Assembly: GCF_011044495.1 (NCBI RefSeq)
Contig: NZ_CP049143.1
Coordinates: 744,001-808,000, forward strand
Direction of reading: 5' to 3'
From: Roseimicrobium sp. ORNL1
GTDB taxonomy: Bacteria; Verrucomicrobiota; Verrucomicrobiia; Verrucomicrobiales; Verrucomicrobiaceae
DNA: 64,000 bases
Shown: piece by piece, positions 56,460-64,000 of the stretch
Layout: each line of letters starts with the position of its first letter
How positions within the stretch are numbered: the stretch's first letter is position 1
Notes under the pieces: generated by a model
Databases searched by the model: none
What the model was told of the DNA's origin: nothing
The model's input: only the letters and a program-made list of their open reading frames with translations
Translations under genes and position numbers: made by a program

Positions 56460-58210
56460 GGCGTGGAAGGAGTGTCCGGATTGCAGGAAGAGTGGGGGGC
56501 GATGCAGGTGGCCACGGTGCCGTCCACCCCATCGCTGCGGGGCTGGATTTGAATCATGGCGCCGATGGCTGCCGCCCGGTATTTCTGAATCTTGAGGCCC
56601 ATGCCTTGATTTGCAGGTCCCGGCCCTTGGAAAGATTTCCCGTCGTTGGTCACTTCAATACGGACAAATTCTGTGTTCATCTCAAGCCGGACCTCAATGC
56701 TGGTGGGATTTCCATGACGAACGGCGTTGTTTAAAAACTCCTGGCTGATGCGGTAAAGGTGCACGGCGGCGCTCGGGCTTTCCACCATCACGGAGTGGGG
56801 ACAATAAAAGAAACACGGGATATCATAAAGCGATTCTGTAGCTTTGACCAGCTTGTTCATGCCCACCATAAATCCTTCACCTATGAGATCAACGGGGGAT
56901 AGGCCTCGGGCAATCCCCCGGCAGAGCTTGGTGGACTCGCCCATGAGGAAGCAGATTTCGCTCGCCTGGGCCGCCAGCGGGGACTCGGAATTCTTCAGGT
57001 GGTTGGCGATGAATTCGGACTTGAACTTGATGGCCGCGAGTCGCTGGCAGAGGTCGTCGTGAATGTCGTTGCCGATGCGGCGGCGCTCCCGCTCGCTAAT
57101 GTTCAGAATCTCCTGTTCCAGCTCCTTGCGCTCCGTCACATCCCGCGAAAGACCAGCCATATTAATCAGCCCACCGCGTTCATCCCGAACGGGAAACATG
57201 CGGAGCTCCACCCAGCGGATTTTCCCGTCTGCGCGGCGGATGCGGAACTCGCACTGCACCTCTGGGGCACCCTCCAGGAGGGGGTCGGAAACGTGCCAGA
57301 GCATGTCATGGTACTCCTCCAGAATCGAGTGCCGCCACGCTTCGAATGAGTCCCGGAGCAGCTCGGTATGGGGGCGGCCAAAGAGCCGGCCGTAAGCGGG
57401 GCTCACGTACACCACCTTTTTGTCCAAGGTGGTCAGGAAGAAGACGTCCTCGATGTTGTCCGCAATTTGGTCGAGCCGGTTGCCACTCTCCTTCAGGACG
57501 CGGAAAATTTCGGTAAATTCGTCGGTATTGCTGTTGAAGGTGGGCTTGGCGCCGACGGCGTGGAGCAGGGTAGTGCCGTCATTTTCAAACAACTGGTCCA
57601 TCCGTTTGCGCAGAAATCGGCTTAGAAGCCACCAAAGGATGCCACAACCCAGAATCTGGACGAGCGCTGTGAGCAGGGCGTGCTCCAATACCAAGCCGCG
57701 CTCGTGCTGGAAGGGGCCGGTGAGGTCGTGCTCCACAATCGCCAGGCGTTGGTGGCCTTCGGCGTCCGGCGCGTCAATGGGGTACACGGCCCACGCGTAG
57801 GTGTCGTCCTCAGTCTCGTTGCGGGCTTTCCCGTCCTGCAGGGTCTTGTCTACCAGAGCGAGCGCGTTCGCTGGCAGCACCGCCCGGAATTTTTTGTTCA
57901 TCCAATCGGGATTGCTGCTGTAGATGATGGTGCCGTTCTGGTCTGCCACCACTTTCCAGCTCAGTCCCTTGAGCCGGTCAGACTCCGCCATCATGGCGTC
58001 CCGAAGTTCGGAATTCTGCAGCAGCGAGGAGCTGGCCAAGCGTTCCGAAACACGGGAGATACGGTTGAGGACCCGATTCTCCGCCTCTCGCAGCTCACGG
58101 TGCATGTGGAGCCAGGTGCTAAAGGCCGTCCACACCAGACCGAAGACAAGGACAATCAGCGGGATGGCGTGCCGTAGCGGAAGAGGGGCGCGAAGCAAGG
58201 GAAGCTTCAT
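56456..58210 (-). CDS. Membrane sensor histidine kinase with PAS domain (HisKA_3 type)
   Basis: The 584-residue product has two N-terminal transmembrane helices (14-35 and roughly 180-205) around a periplasmic sensor domain. A PAS domain follows (I-A-D-N-I-E-D-V-F-F-L-T-T, Y-V-S-P-A-Y-G-R-L-F-G), then a NarX/DesK-type HisKA_3 H-box (E-R-E-R-R-R-I-G-N-D-I-H-D-D-L, His384) and an ATPase domain with the N-box-like R-I-S-Q-E-F-L-N-N-A-V-R-H and G-M-G-L. It phosphorylates the regulator encoded next. The periplasmic sensor is not one I recognise, so the stimulus is unknown. Stop and start overlap by four bases. Confidence 0.92.
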   Translation of the reverse strand: MKLPLLRAPLPLRHAIPLIVLVFGLVWTAFSTWLHMHRELREAENRVLNRISRVSERLASSSLLQNSELRDAMMAESDRLKGLSWKVVADQNGTIIYSSNPDWMNKKFRAVLPANALALVDKTLQDGKARNETEDDTYAWAVYPIDAPDAEGHQRLAIVEHDLTGPFQHERGLVLEHALLTALVQILGCGILWWLLSRFLRKRMDQLFENDGTTLLHAVGAKPTFNSNTDEFTEIFRVLKESGNRLDQIADNIEDVFFLTTLDKKVVYVSPAYGRLFGRPHTELLRDSFEAWRHSILEEYHDMLWHVSDPLLEGAPEVQCEFRIRRADGKIRWVELRMFPVRDERGGLINMAGLSRDVTERKELEQEILNISERERRRIGNDIHDDLCQRLAAIKFKSEFIANHLKNSESPLAAQASEICFLMGESTKLCRGIARGLSPVDLIGEGFMVGMNKLVKATESLYDIPCFFYCPHSVMVESPSAAVHLYRISQEFLNNAVRHGNPTSIEVRLEMNTEFVRIEVTNDGKSFQGPGPANQGMGLKIQKYRAAAIGAMIQIQPRSDGVDGTVATCIAPHSSCNPDTPSTP

Positions 58211-58343
58211 GGCTCGGACGACACCACATTGCCCTTAATACGCAAGCAGGGATTTTCGCAATCGAGGCAGGGAATTCCGCAGGGACCCGGGAATGGAAAG
58301 CTGGCTCGTGGATGTAGCAAGGGAAGGGAGATGCCGGGTACGC

Positions 58344-58403
58344 GAATAGTGGAAGTGTGGAACCCTGGAATAGTGGGAAGGAGCATGCCCCTCCCGTATT
58401 CCA
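58344..58403. repeat. Imperfect GGAATAGTGG repeats and inverted copies
   Basis: Two GAATAGTGG(G)AAG copies (58344 and 58368) are followed by the inverse, TATTCCA (58397-58403), and by more CATTCC/TATTCCC elements. The TGGAATA...TATTCCA stem also includes GGGA..TCCC. The ~240-base gap between the kinase and lactonase genes shows no other feature. Confidence 0.4.
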
Positions 58404-58449
58404 TCATTCCAGCCATCCCATATTCCCGCCCGTGCTCAGAGTGGACTGC

Positions 58450-59358
58450 CTATTTGCCAAGCCACGCGCCCTGAGTCTGGGTTTTGCGTTTGAAAATCTT
58501 GTCTCCAGCGCACACGAAAAGCCACTCGTGATTGGGTCCGGCGAATTCCACGCTCACGATCTTCGCGCCCTGGAAGGGGAGAGCGATGGTGCCTGAGTGC
58601 CGCCCGGTGGCATCGAAGACCTGGATCCCCGACTCCGTGGTCACGTAGTAGCGGCCTGCGGCGTCCGTGGTGCTGCCGTCGCCGAGAGCCTCGCCCTTCG
58701 CATTGTTGGGTGAGACCAGCATGGTCATGTTAGGCGCGCCGCCGGTGAGGGTGCCATCGGGTTGAATCTGCCAGCTCCACACATGCTTTCCTCCGTGCTC
58801 GGATACCGCGAGCGTGGTCTGGTCCGCGGAGAGCGTGATGCCATTCGGGCGCAGCACGTGGCCTTCATCCGCGACAAAGGTCTTTCCATCTGGAGCGATG
58901 CCGTGGATGCGCTTCGTACCAGTCTCCGTGAAGTAGACATAGCCCTTCTTGGTCACGATGAGATCGTTTGGCTTCACATCCTTGATGAGTTCCTTCACCG
59001 TGCCGTCCTTTTCGAACACGACCACGCGCGAGGCCTTGTTCTGGCAGGCAAAGATGCGACCCTCGGGACCCAAGGCCAGGCCGCTGATGCCGGGTTGCTC
59101 ATCGATGAGCATCGTCACCTTGCCATCGAGCCCGAGCTTGTAGATGCCCTTGCCCACGCGCACATCAGTGAAGAGCAGGCTGCCATCTTCCGTGGCGCAC
59201 AGACCATCCGTGAAGGTCTGGCCGGTGACGGCTTCCTTCCAGTCTTCGCCATCGATGAGGATGGCGTGTGTGGAGGTGTCTTGCGCTGAGAGTTGATGAG
59301 GAGTGGCCGCGAGGAGCGATGCAGCCAGAGCGATGAAGGAGGTGCGGAACAGGTTCAT
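58450..59358 (-). CDS. Secreted SMP-30/gluconolactonase-like protein
   Basis: The 302-residue product has a signal peptide (F-R-T-S-F-I-A-L-A-A-S-L-L-A, cleavage near L-S-A-Q). The propeller repeats follow the SMP-30/gluconolactonase/LRE family: D-G-L-C-A-T-E-D-G-S-L-L-F-T-D-V, G-L-A-L-G-P-E-G-R-I-F-A-C, P-N-D-L-I-V-T-K-K-G-Y-V-Y-F-T-E-T and R-P-N-G-I-T-L-S-A-D-Q-T, with the calcium-loop Asn and Asp residues at the usual places. Family members hydrolyse sugar lactones using a divalent cation. It is probably periplasmic; the substrate is unknown. It lies upstream of an esterase gene on the same strand. Confidence 0.85.
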   Translation of the reverse strand: MNLFRTSFIALAASLLAATPHQLSAQDTSTHAILIDGEDWKEAVTGQTFTDGLCATEDGSLLFTDVRVGKGIYKLGLDGKVTMLIDEQPGISGLALGPEGRIFACQNKASRVVVFEKDGTVKELIKDVKPNDLIVTKKGYVYFTETGTKRIHGIAPDGKTFVADEGHVLRPNGITLSADQTTLAVSEHGGKHVWSWQIQPDGTLTGGAPNMTMLVSPNNAKGEALGDGSTTDAAGRYYVTTESGIQVFDATGRHSGTIALPFQGAKIVSVEFAGPNHEWLFVCAGDKIFKRKTQTQGAWLGK

Positions 59359-59431
59359 GAGATGCGTGTGTGTGGAATGAAGTCAGATGCGAGTGAGCGA
59401 GTGCAAAAACAGAAGGAGTCAATGGCGCGCG

Positions 59432-60304
59432 CTATTTCCGCCACAGCCACTTCATTGCCTCGGGGAAGATGGAGCCGCCGTGCTTCGAGTTGTGCTGGCC
59501 ATCACCGAGTTCAAACTTCACGTCGTACTTCATGTACGTGAGTGCGGCGAACATCATCTTGTTCGCCAGCGGCCAGTTGCCATAGGGATTGTCGAGATCG
59601 TTTTCACCGTCCTGCAGGTAGATGCGGATGGGCTTCCGCTCGTGCACGCGGATGAGATAAGGATAGGCATTGCCGCCGGCGAGGTCCACATAACTGCCGA
59701 TGGTGGAGAAGACCTTGCGGAACTTGTCGGGTCGCTCCCACGCCACGGTGAAGGCGCAGATGGCTCCGCTGCTCGCGCCACCGATGGCCCAGCCTTCAGG
59801 GTCCTCGGTGAGCTTGTAATCCTTCTGCACTTGCGGCAGTACTTCTTCCAGAAGGAAGCGCGTATAGGCATTGCCCAACGAGTTGTATTCTTTGCCGCGA
59901 TTGCTCACGCGCCAGGCATTCTCAGGCTTGTAGCTGCCATTGTGCCCGGGATTGATGAAGACTGCGATGGTCACCGGCATGTCGCCACTGGCGATGAGAT
60001 TGTCGAACACGATGGGCACACGCCAGTTTCCAGTCGTCTTCACGTAGTCGTGCCCGTCCTGGAACACCATGAGGTTCGCAGGCTTCTCAGGTGTGTATTG
60101 TGCGGGCACGTAGATCCACCAGTCGCGCGTGGTGCCGGGGAAAATCTTCGAGTCCGTGATGGCCGGCATGGCGATGACCTTGCCCTTGGGCGCCGCAGCG
60201 TTCTCCTGCGAAAGCGGCCCCGGCTTGTAATCGTCAATCGCGGGCGCATTGGCGCAAAGCAGGAGCAAGAGAAGAAGTGAAAACGAAAGCAGTGATGGGC
60301 GCAT
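59432..60304 (-). CDS. Secreted CE1-like esterase (first of two paralogs)
   Basis: The ATG at 60304 gives 290 residues with a signal peptide (L-L-S-F-S-L-L-L-L-L-L-L-C). The domain resembles the esterase-D/enterochelin-esterase CE1 group: [15 protein letters not shown], nucleophile G-G-A-S-S-G, and C-terminal G-Q-H-N-S-K-H-G-G. It is paralogous to the gene at 60986 (same opening T[12 protein letters not shown] and same [10 protein letters not shown] after the elbow). It may remove acyl or feruloyl groups from polysaccharides; the exact substrate is unknown. Confidence 0.85.
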   Translation of the reverse strand: MRPSLLSFSLLLLLLLCANAPAIDDYKPGPLSQENAAAPKGKVIAMPAITDSKIFPGTTRDWWIYVPAQYTPEKPANLMVFQDGHDYVKTTGNWRVPIVFDNLIASGDMPVTIAVFINPGHNGSYKPENAWRVSNRGKEYNSLGNAYTRFLLEEVLPQVQKDYKLTEDPEGWAIGGASSGAICAFTVAWERPDKFRKVFSTIGSYVDLAGGNAYPYLIRVHERKPIRIYLQDGENDLDNPYGNWPLANKMMFAALTYMKYDVKFELGDGQHNSKHGGSIFPEAMKWLWRK

Positions 60305-60412
60305 GAATGAATATTCCGTTGAGTGTGTCAGGCAACGAACGGACAAGGTGACGGCAATGTTTCGTGACTAATACGGTGTATCACACGAACACACACGCCC
60401 CCGCCTTCACCC

Positions 60413-60433
60413 GATGTGAAGGCACTGATGACA
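60413..60433. repeat. Hairpin upstream of the HTH gene
   Basis: GCCTTCAC-CCGAT-GTGAAGGC is an 8-base perfect stem without a T-run, preceded by a small GTGTATCACAC palindrome at ~60375. It could be an operator or a structural element in the ~235-base gap between the divergent genes. Confidence 0.35.
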
Positions 60434-60540
60434 CAAATGGACGCATGCTCCAGACATTCCGAGGTATCTGCGGTGAGGAATCACCGGGGAATGGCCCGGA
60501 TCATGCGGACTGAGTGGCACACAAACACCCCCCCCAGTGA

Positions 60541-60885
60541 ATGTCCCGAAAAACCCCCACCTTTAATCTCCTCATAGATCGTTATCGAGAGCAGCTAGAA
60601 CTCATGTCCATCGGAGCCAAGTGCTCGCAGAAAGTGGTGCAGCCCGCGCGGGCGATGCTGCTTCTGTCGCATGGTCTCACGTGGAAGCAGGTCTCCCAGG
60701 CCACTGGTCTGAGTGTCTGCCGCGTGGAGTATTTCCGCAGGCGCTTCGTGTGCCTCGGTCCTCCCGGGCTGGTTGCAGCGCCGCCGCTGAAGCGTACGTC
60801 CTCTCTCGCGGAGGCTGCGCCCATCGTGCAGCAGCAGCGGCGGTTGTCGCCGAAGCAGCAGCAACAACAGCAGCGCGCCGCGTAG
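60541..60885 (+). CDS. Small IS630-like helix-turn-helix protein with Gln-rich tail
   Basis: The 114-residue product has one homeodomain-like HTH: A-R-A-M-L-L-L-S-H-G-L-T-W-K-Q-V-S-Q-A-T-G-L-S with V-E-Y-F-R-R-R-F, close to the N-terminal HTH of IS630-type transposases, then G-P-P-G-L. No catalytic DDE domain follows; instead the C-terminus is Pro/Leu and a run of six Gln (Q-Q-Q-Q-Q-Q-R-A-A). This is a remnant or a domesticated DNA-binding protein, and it sits exactly between the two esterase paralogs. A complete hairpin follows the stop. Confidence 0.55.
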   Translation: MSRKTPTFNLLIDRYREQLELMSIGAKCSQKVVQPARAMLLLSHGLTWKQVSQATGLSVCRVEYFRRRFVCLGPPGLVAAPPLKRTSSLAEAAPIVQQQRRLSPKQQQQQQRAA

Positions 60886-60941
60886 TTGTCTAACACTGCA
60901 ACGGCAGGCGAATGAAGCTCGCCTGGAGCTAATCCAATCCC

Positions 60942-60971
60942 TAACCAGCAGGACAGACATCCTGCTGGTTA
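60942..60971. terminator. Strong hairpin between the HTH gene and the converging esterase
   Basis: TAACCAGCAGGA and TCCTGCTGGTTA form a perfect 12-base stem around CAGACA. No T-run follows, but the convergent position suggests a bidirectional terminator. Confidence 0.55.
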
Positions 60972-60985
60972 TAGGGTGCCGCATC

Positions 60986-61930
60986 TCACTTCGCTGCATC
61001 GCTCCACAGCCAGCGTAGCGTCTCCGGCAGCATCATGGCGCCATGCTTGCCGTTGTGCGTGCCTTCACCGAGCTCGAACTTGTAATCCCATCCGGCGAAC
61101 TTCAGTGCTGCGGCCATGTCCTGGTTTGCCAGAGGCCAGTTGCCGAACTGGTTGTCGAGATCGTTCTTCCCATCTTGAAGGAACACGCGGATGCCGCGGC
61201 GCTTTTCCAGCAGCGCCTTCTGCTCCGGAGTGGTATAGCTCGCGTCTGAGACCTTCGGTGCTGTCTTGCGGATGAGGGCCGGATAAATGTATCCGCCACG
61301 GATGTTCGTGAAGCTGCCGATATGGCTCACCACTTTGGAGAAGGCATCGGGACGTTCCCATGCCACGGTGAAGGCGCAGATGCCGCCACTGCTGTTGCCA
61401 CAGATGGCGCGTTCCGCAGCCTTGTCCGTGAGTTTGTAGTTCTTCGCCACTTCGGGAAGAATCTCTTCCATGAGGAACTTCGCATAGGTGCCATCCGGTG
61501 TGTCGTACTCAAAGCTGCGATTGCTGCGCGGCTTGCCGTTGTCGAGTTGCGTGGGGAAATTCCCGGGACTGATGAAGATGCCAATCGTCACTGGCATTTG
61601 TTTCGAATGAATAAGATTATCGAAGGCGAAGATAGCGTTGTGCGGTCCCGCGAACTTCGGGTCCTCAGGCTTCGCCTTACCTCCATCTTGGAACACCATT
61701 ACTGCAGCGGGCTTGCTTCCATCATATTGCGCGGGGACATAGATCCACCAGTCACGCACGGTGCCGTCATAGATCTTCGACTTCCATGGTTCCATGGCCA
61801 CGACCTTCCCGTGAGGCACGCCTTCCTTGGGAAGTGAATCGGGAGTCAGTACATATTGATCATCCTGAGGCGCAGCCAGCAGGACGGAGGAGGTGAGACT
61901 AAGCAGGAGAGCGATGAGATGGATGCGCAT
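60986..61930 (-). CDS. Secreted CE1-like esterase (second of two paralogs)
   Basis: The 314-residue product starts at the ATG at 61930 with a signal peptide ([18 protein letters not shown]). It shares [16 protein letters not shown], the elbow [16 protein letters not shown] and the end [12 protein letters not shown] with the esterase at 59432, but has a 24-residue insertion (K-T-A-P-K-V-S-D-A) before the late strand. Gene duplication probably produced the pair, with the HTH gene between them. The role is again a polysaccharide or xenobiotic ester hydrolase. Confidence 0.85.
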   Translation of the reverse strand: MRIHLIALLLSLTSSVLLAAPQDDQYVLTPDSLPKEGVPHGKVVAMEPWKSKIYDGTVRDWWIYVPAQYDGSKPAAVMVFQDGGKAKPEDPKFAGPHNAIFAFDNLIHSKQMPVTIGIFISPGNFPTQLDNGKPRSNRSFEYDTPDGTYAKFLMEEILPEVAKNYKLTDKAAERAICGNSSGGICAFTVAWERPDAFSKVVSHIGSFTNIRGGYIYPALIRKTAPKVSDASYTTPEQKALLEKRRGIRVFLQDGKNDLDNQFGNWPLANQDMAAALKFAGWDYKFELGEGTHNGKHGAMMLPETLRWLWSDAAK

Positions 61931-62104
61931 GGATGGGTTGAATGGATGGCTGAATAGAAGGGTCGTAAAGGAGTTGCTTAGGTGGAACGTGGTAGAAAGT
62001 CCTACTCTTACGATTAGTTCCGAAGTGGATTATATGACGTTATCGATAAAGTCCGTGCATAACGCCTAGATAACGCGTTTGCGCTGCAAGTTTTGATACT
62101 TTTG

Positions 62105-62145
62105 AATCGAAATTCTTGCCGTTCGATTTTAGATCGCGCTAAAAT
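62105..62145 (+). promoter_or_regulatory. Candidate promoter with overlapping inverted repeat upstream of the second PATR gene
   Basis: TTGCCG (62116-62121) and TAAAAT (62140-62145) are spaced 18 bases, giving a promoter of moderate fit. AATCGAA (62105-62111) and TTCGATT (62122-62128) are 7-base inverted arms that bracket the -35, which is the position expected of a repressor or activator site. The rest of the ~255-base gap is AT-rich and featureless. Confidence 0.4.
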
Positions 62146-62186
62146 ATACACCGTCTTTACATCCGAAACGCTCTCCCCCAGCGGAC

Positions 62187-64000
62187 ATGCAAATCCCCTA
62201 CGTGTTCAGGGCTACCGGTGCCCTCCTCCTCGCCGGCCTCAGCTTCACCGCCGAAACCTTTGCCCAGACCACCTACACGTGGGATGGGAGTTCTGATGGC
62301 AACTGGGGCACCGCCGCAAACTGGACGGGTAACGTTGCACCTGTGGATGCTGGAACCGCACCGGAGAACATTGTCCGGTTCGACAACAACAGCACAGCGA
62401 ACCTGCTGACGACGATGAACCTCACGAGCGGGTTCGACTTGAGCCAGATTATCGTCACCAATCCCACAGGCACGATCACGATTCGCGCCGTGAACAACTC
62501 AAGTCGTGTCATCGACCTTTGGGCGAATGGTTCGAATCCAACCATCGACATGTCGACAGCGACGCAGGATCTGATTTTTGCGAATCAAGGCTCTGGGACC
62601 ATGACTCTGAATGTGGCCAACACCAGCCAGACCTGGAACGTGGGTGGCGGACGTACGCTTACCACTTCGGATGTGGATGGCAGTACTGCCCAGATCCTGA
62701 CGCTGACCGGCGGTGGAACAATCATCCTTGGCGGTACTACTGACAACGCCAGTCTGCGGGTCACCGTGTCGGGCAATACTCTGGTGACACTTGGCAAGAC
62801 CGCTTCGACTGCCGCCATCCATGCTCTTGGTGGGAATGCCACATCAGTCATCGACAATGGATCCACGATGCGCATCACGGGCACCGGTGGAGACCAGGTC
62901 TTCTTCCAGCATGACCTTCAGGTGGACGGTGTGTTTGATTTGAACGGGCAGTCGGAGGGTATCGATGCACTTTCCTCCGCCGCAGGTTCCGCAACCGGCA
63001 TCATCACCAGCGGCGCAGTCGGCAACGTGACGTTGCGTATCAACGAGAACGGCGCTGGGGGCACCTATGGCGGCATCATCCAGGATGGCGGGGGTGTCGT
63101 TTCTGTATTGAAGGCGCACACCGGCACGCAGGTCTTTGCCGGGAACAACACTTACAACGGCTCCACCACCGTTTCGCGCGGCATCCTGCAACTTCTAGGC
63201 GCCTCCGGTGCTTTGAGTGGTACCAGCAGCATCATCCTGGATGGAACGGGCGAGCTGCGTCTCGACAGTCGTTCCACCTCGGGCGGGTTTGCCGCGGCGG
63301 TGAACAACAACCGCGTTGCGGATGATGCCACGGTCGACATGCGTGGCGGCATCTTCTCCGTCTATGGTGTCAGCACGGCGGACGTCAGCGAGACGGTTGG
63401 TGCCCTGAGTATTACCTCGGGCTTCAACGTGATTCGCCTGTCATCCGATACTGTGGCCGGCACCACGACCACTGGCCTCACGTTGTCTGGTCTGAGCCGC
63501 AGCATCGGCGCCACCTTGGGTGTCATGGCAGACAACCTCACCGTGGCCACGGATTTTGGCACGGTGACGACCGGTGCTGATGCCGCGTATCTCCGCGTCG
63601 TCACTGGGAACATCGCTTCGTCCATGATCTCCGGTGCCAGCGGCACGGGTACGGAGCGAGATATCCTCATCGGCGTCTTCGGTAGCGGAAGCACGACGAA
63701 TGCGAATGCCAGCGACTTCATGACGGTGGAGAGCGGGATAGGTGGCTATGACTATCTCCGGCCGCTGCTTGCTTCTGAGTATGCCACCGCCACCAGCGGA
63801 GAGATTGGGCAGAAGAACGCGCTCAGCACGGCGAATACCACGCTGAACCTTTCCACCGCGTACAATGCCTTGAAGATTTCTGGCGGAGCATTGAGCATCG
63901 GGGCGAACAAGACCCTTTTCCTTGGTGGTCATGCTGGTTCCGGCTCGGAAGGCTCGGGCATGCTGCTGATCACAGGGGGCACGGGTATCACCGGCGGATT
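62187..64000 (+). CDS. PATR (autotransporter-associated beta-strand repeat) surface protein, N-terminal part (runs off the window)
   Basis: The ATG at 62187 starts a signal peptide (F-R-A-T-G-A-L-L-L-A-G-L-S-F-T-A-E-T-F-A-Q) and an open frame of 604 codons to the window end with no stop. The opening T-Y-T-W-D-G-S-S-D-G-N-W-G-T-A-A-N-W is the W-D-G-x-x-x-x-W-x-x-x-x-N-W start typical of PATR proteins. Long Gly/Thr/Asn/Ser-rich beta-strand repeats follow, e.g. G-T-Q-V-F-A-G-N-N-T-Y-N-G-S-T-T-V. It is a second member of the giant-gene family, 10.9 kb after the first ends. The C-terminus and its sorting signal are outside the window. Confidence 0.85.
   Translation, partial: MQIPYVFRATGALLLAGLSFTAETFAQTTYTWDGSSDGNWGTAANWTGNVAPVDAGTAPENIVRFDNNSTANLLTTMNLTSGFDLSQIIVTNPTGTITIRAVNNSSRVIDLWANGSNPTIDMSTATQDLIFANQGSGTMTLNVANTSQTWNVGGGRTLTTSDVDGSTAQILTLTGGGTIILGGTTDNASLRVTVSGNTLVTLGKTASTAAIHALGGNATSVIDNGSTMRITGTGGDQVFFQHDLQVDGVFDLNGQSEGIDALSSAAGSATGIITSGAVGNVTLRINENGAGGTYGGIIQDGGGVVSVLKAHTGTQVFAGNNTYNGSTTVSRGILQLLGASGALSGTSSIILDGTGELRLDSRSTSGGFAAAVNNNRVADDATVDMRGGIFSVYGVSTADVSETVGALSITSGFNVIRLSSDTVAGTTTTGLTLSGLSRSIGATLGVMADNLTVATDFGTVTTGADAAYLRVVTGNIASSMISGASGTGTERDILIGVFGSGSTTNANASDFMTVESGIGGYDYLRPLLASEYATATSGEIGQKNALSTANTTLNLSTAYNALKISGGALSIGANKTLFLGGHAGSGSEGSGMLLITGGTGITGG

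Noticed and set aside
60541-60885. Complete IS630 insertion sequence
   Set aside because: Only the HTH is present; there is no DDE catalytic region, terminal inverted repeat pair or TA target duplication that I can see.
1-64000. tRNA, rRNA, tmRNA, RNase P or SRP RNA genes
   Set aside because: Gaps were scanned for the T-loop GTTCRANNC pattern and conserved RNA cores; none was convincing.

Overview
The window looks like a chromosomal segment of a free-living Verrucomicrobia member, probably Verrucomicrobiaceae (Prosthecobacter, Verrucomicrobium or Roseimicrobium-like). This is inferred from several traits together: high-GC coding sequence; many secreted hydrolases of PVC-type families (DUF4838/CBM9, ThuA, SGNH, sulfatase, neutral ceramidase, five-bladed propeller and VCBS proteins); giant autotransporter-associated beta-strand repeat (PATR) proteins, one ending in a PEP-CTERM sorting tail; and an extended serine hydroxymethyltransferase of a kind also known in Chlamydiae. 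No rRNA, tRNA, CRISPR array, prophage or complete insertion sequence is visible.

Layout. 1-7.7 kb: the tail of a DUF4838/CBM9 protein, a low-GC membrane-anchored EgtD-like methyltransferase, a cupin, a secreted alpha/beta hydrolase with an FnIII-like tail, a short-chain dehydrogenase and a membrane-anchored GH75 chitosanase-like protein. 7.8-19.5 kb: mostly housekeeping (Sfp-type phosphopantetheinyl transferase, biotin synthase with a His/Cys-rich tail, GlyA, L28) mixed with secreted esterases, a TPR protein, a Gfo/Idh/MocA oxidoreductase and a J-domain membrane protein. 19.6-34.9 kb: a run of exported catabolic proteins (two ThuA paralogs, a serpin-like protein, a double-SGNH protein, ceramidase, beta-propeller, VCBS protein, sulfatase, alpha/beta hydrolase), with proC embedded. 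35.2-41.2 kb: DedA membrane protein, a HAD/glycosyltransferase pair, PDZ protein, TIGR01777 epimerase, HAD phosphatase and an orphan Imm11/DUF1629-like gene.

41.5-51.3 kb is one gene for a 3261-residue PATR/PEP-CTERM surface protein. It is preceded by the decayed tail of a second PEP-CTERM protein and by a terminator-like hairpin in its leader. 51.4-54.6 kb holds mpl and an MpaA-like amidase, which together suggest murein tripeptide recycling, then a lipoprotein hydrolase. 54.7-61.9 kb holds a HEAT protein, a NarL-type two-component system, an SMP-30-like lactonase, and two CE1-like esterases flanking a small HTH gene. A second PATR protein starts at 62187 and runs off the window.

Several gaps carry palindromic repeats, usually in inverted pairs (9914-10139, 11912-12111, 26891-26984, 27919-27998, 34863-35252). 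They look like REP/BIME or MITE-type elements. Many genes have no clear Shine-Dalgarno sequence, so starts were often chosen from the signal peptide, the domain start or neighbour overlap.
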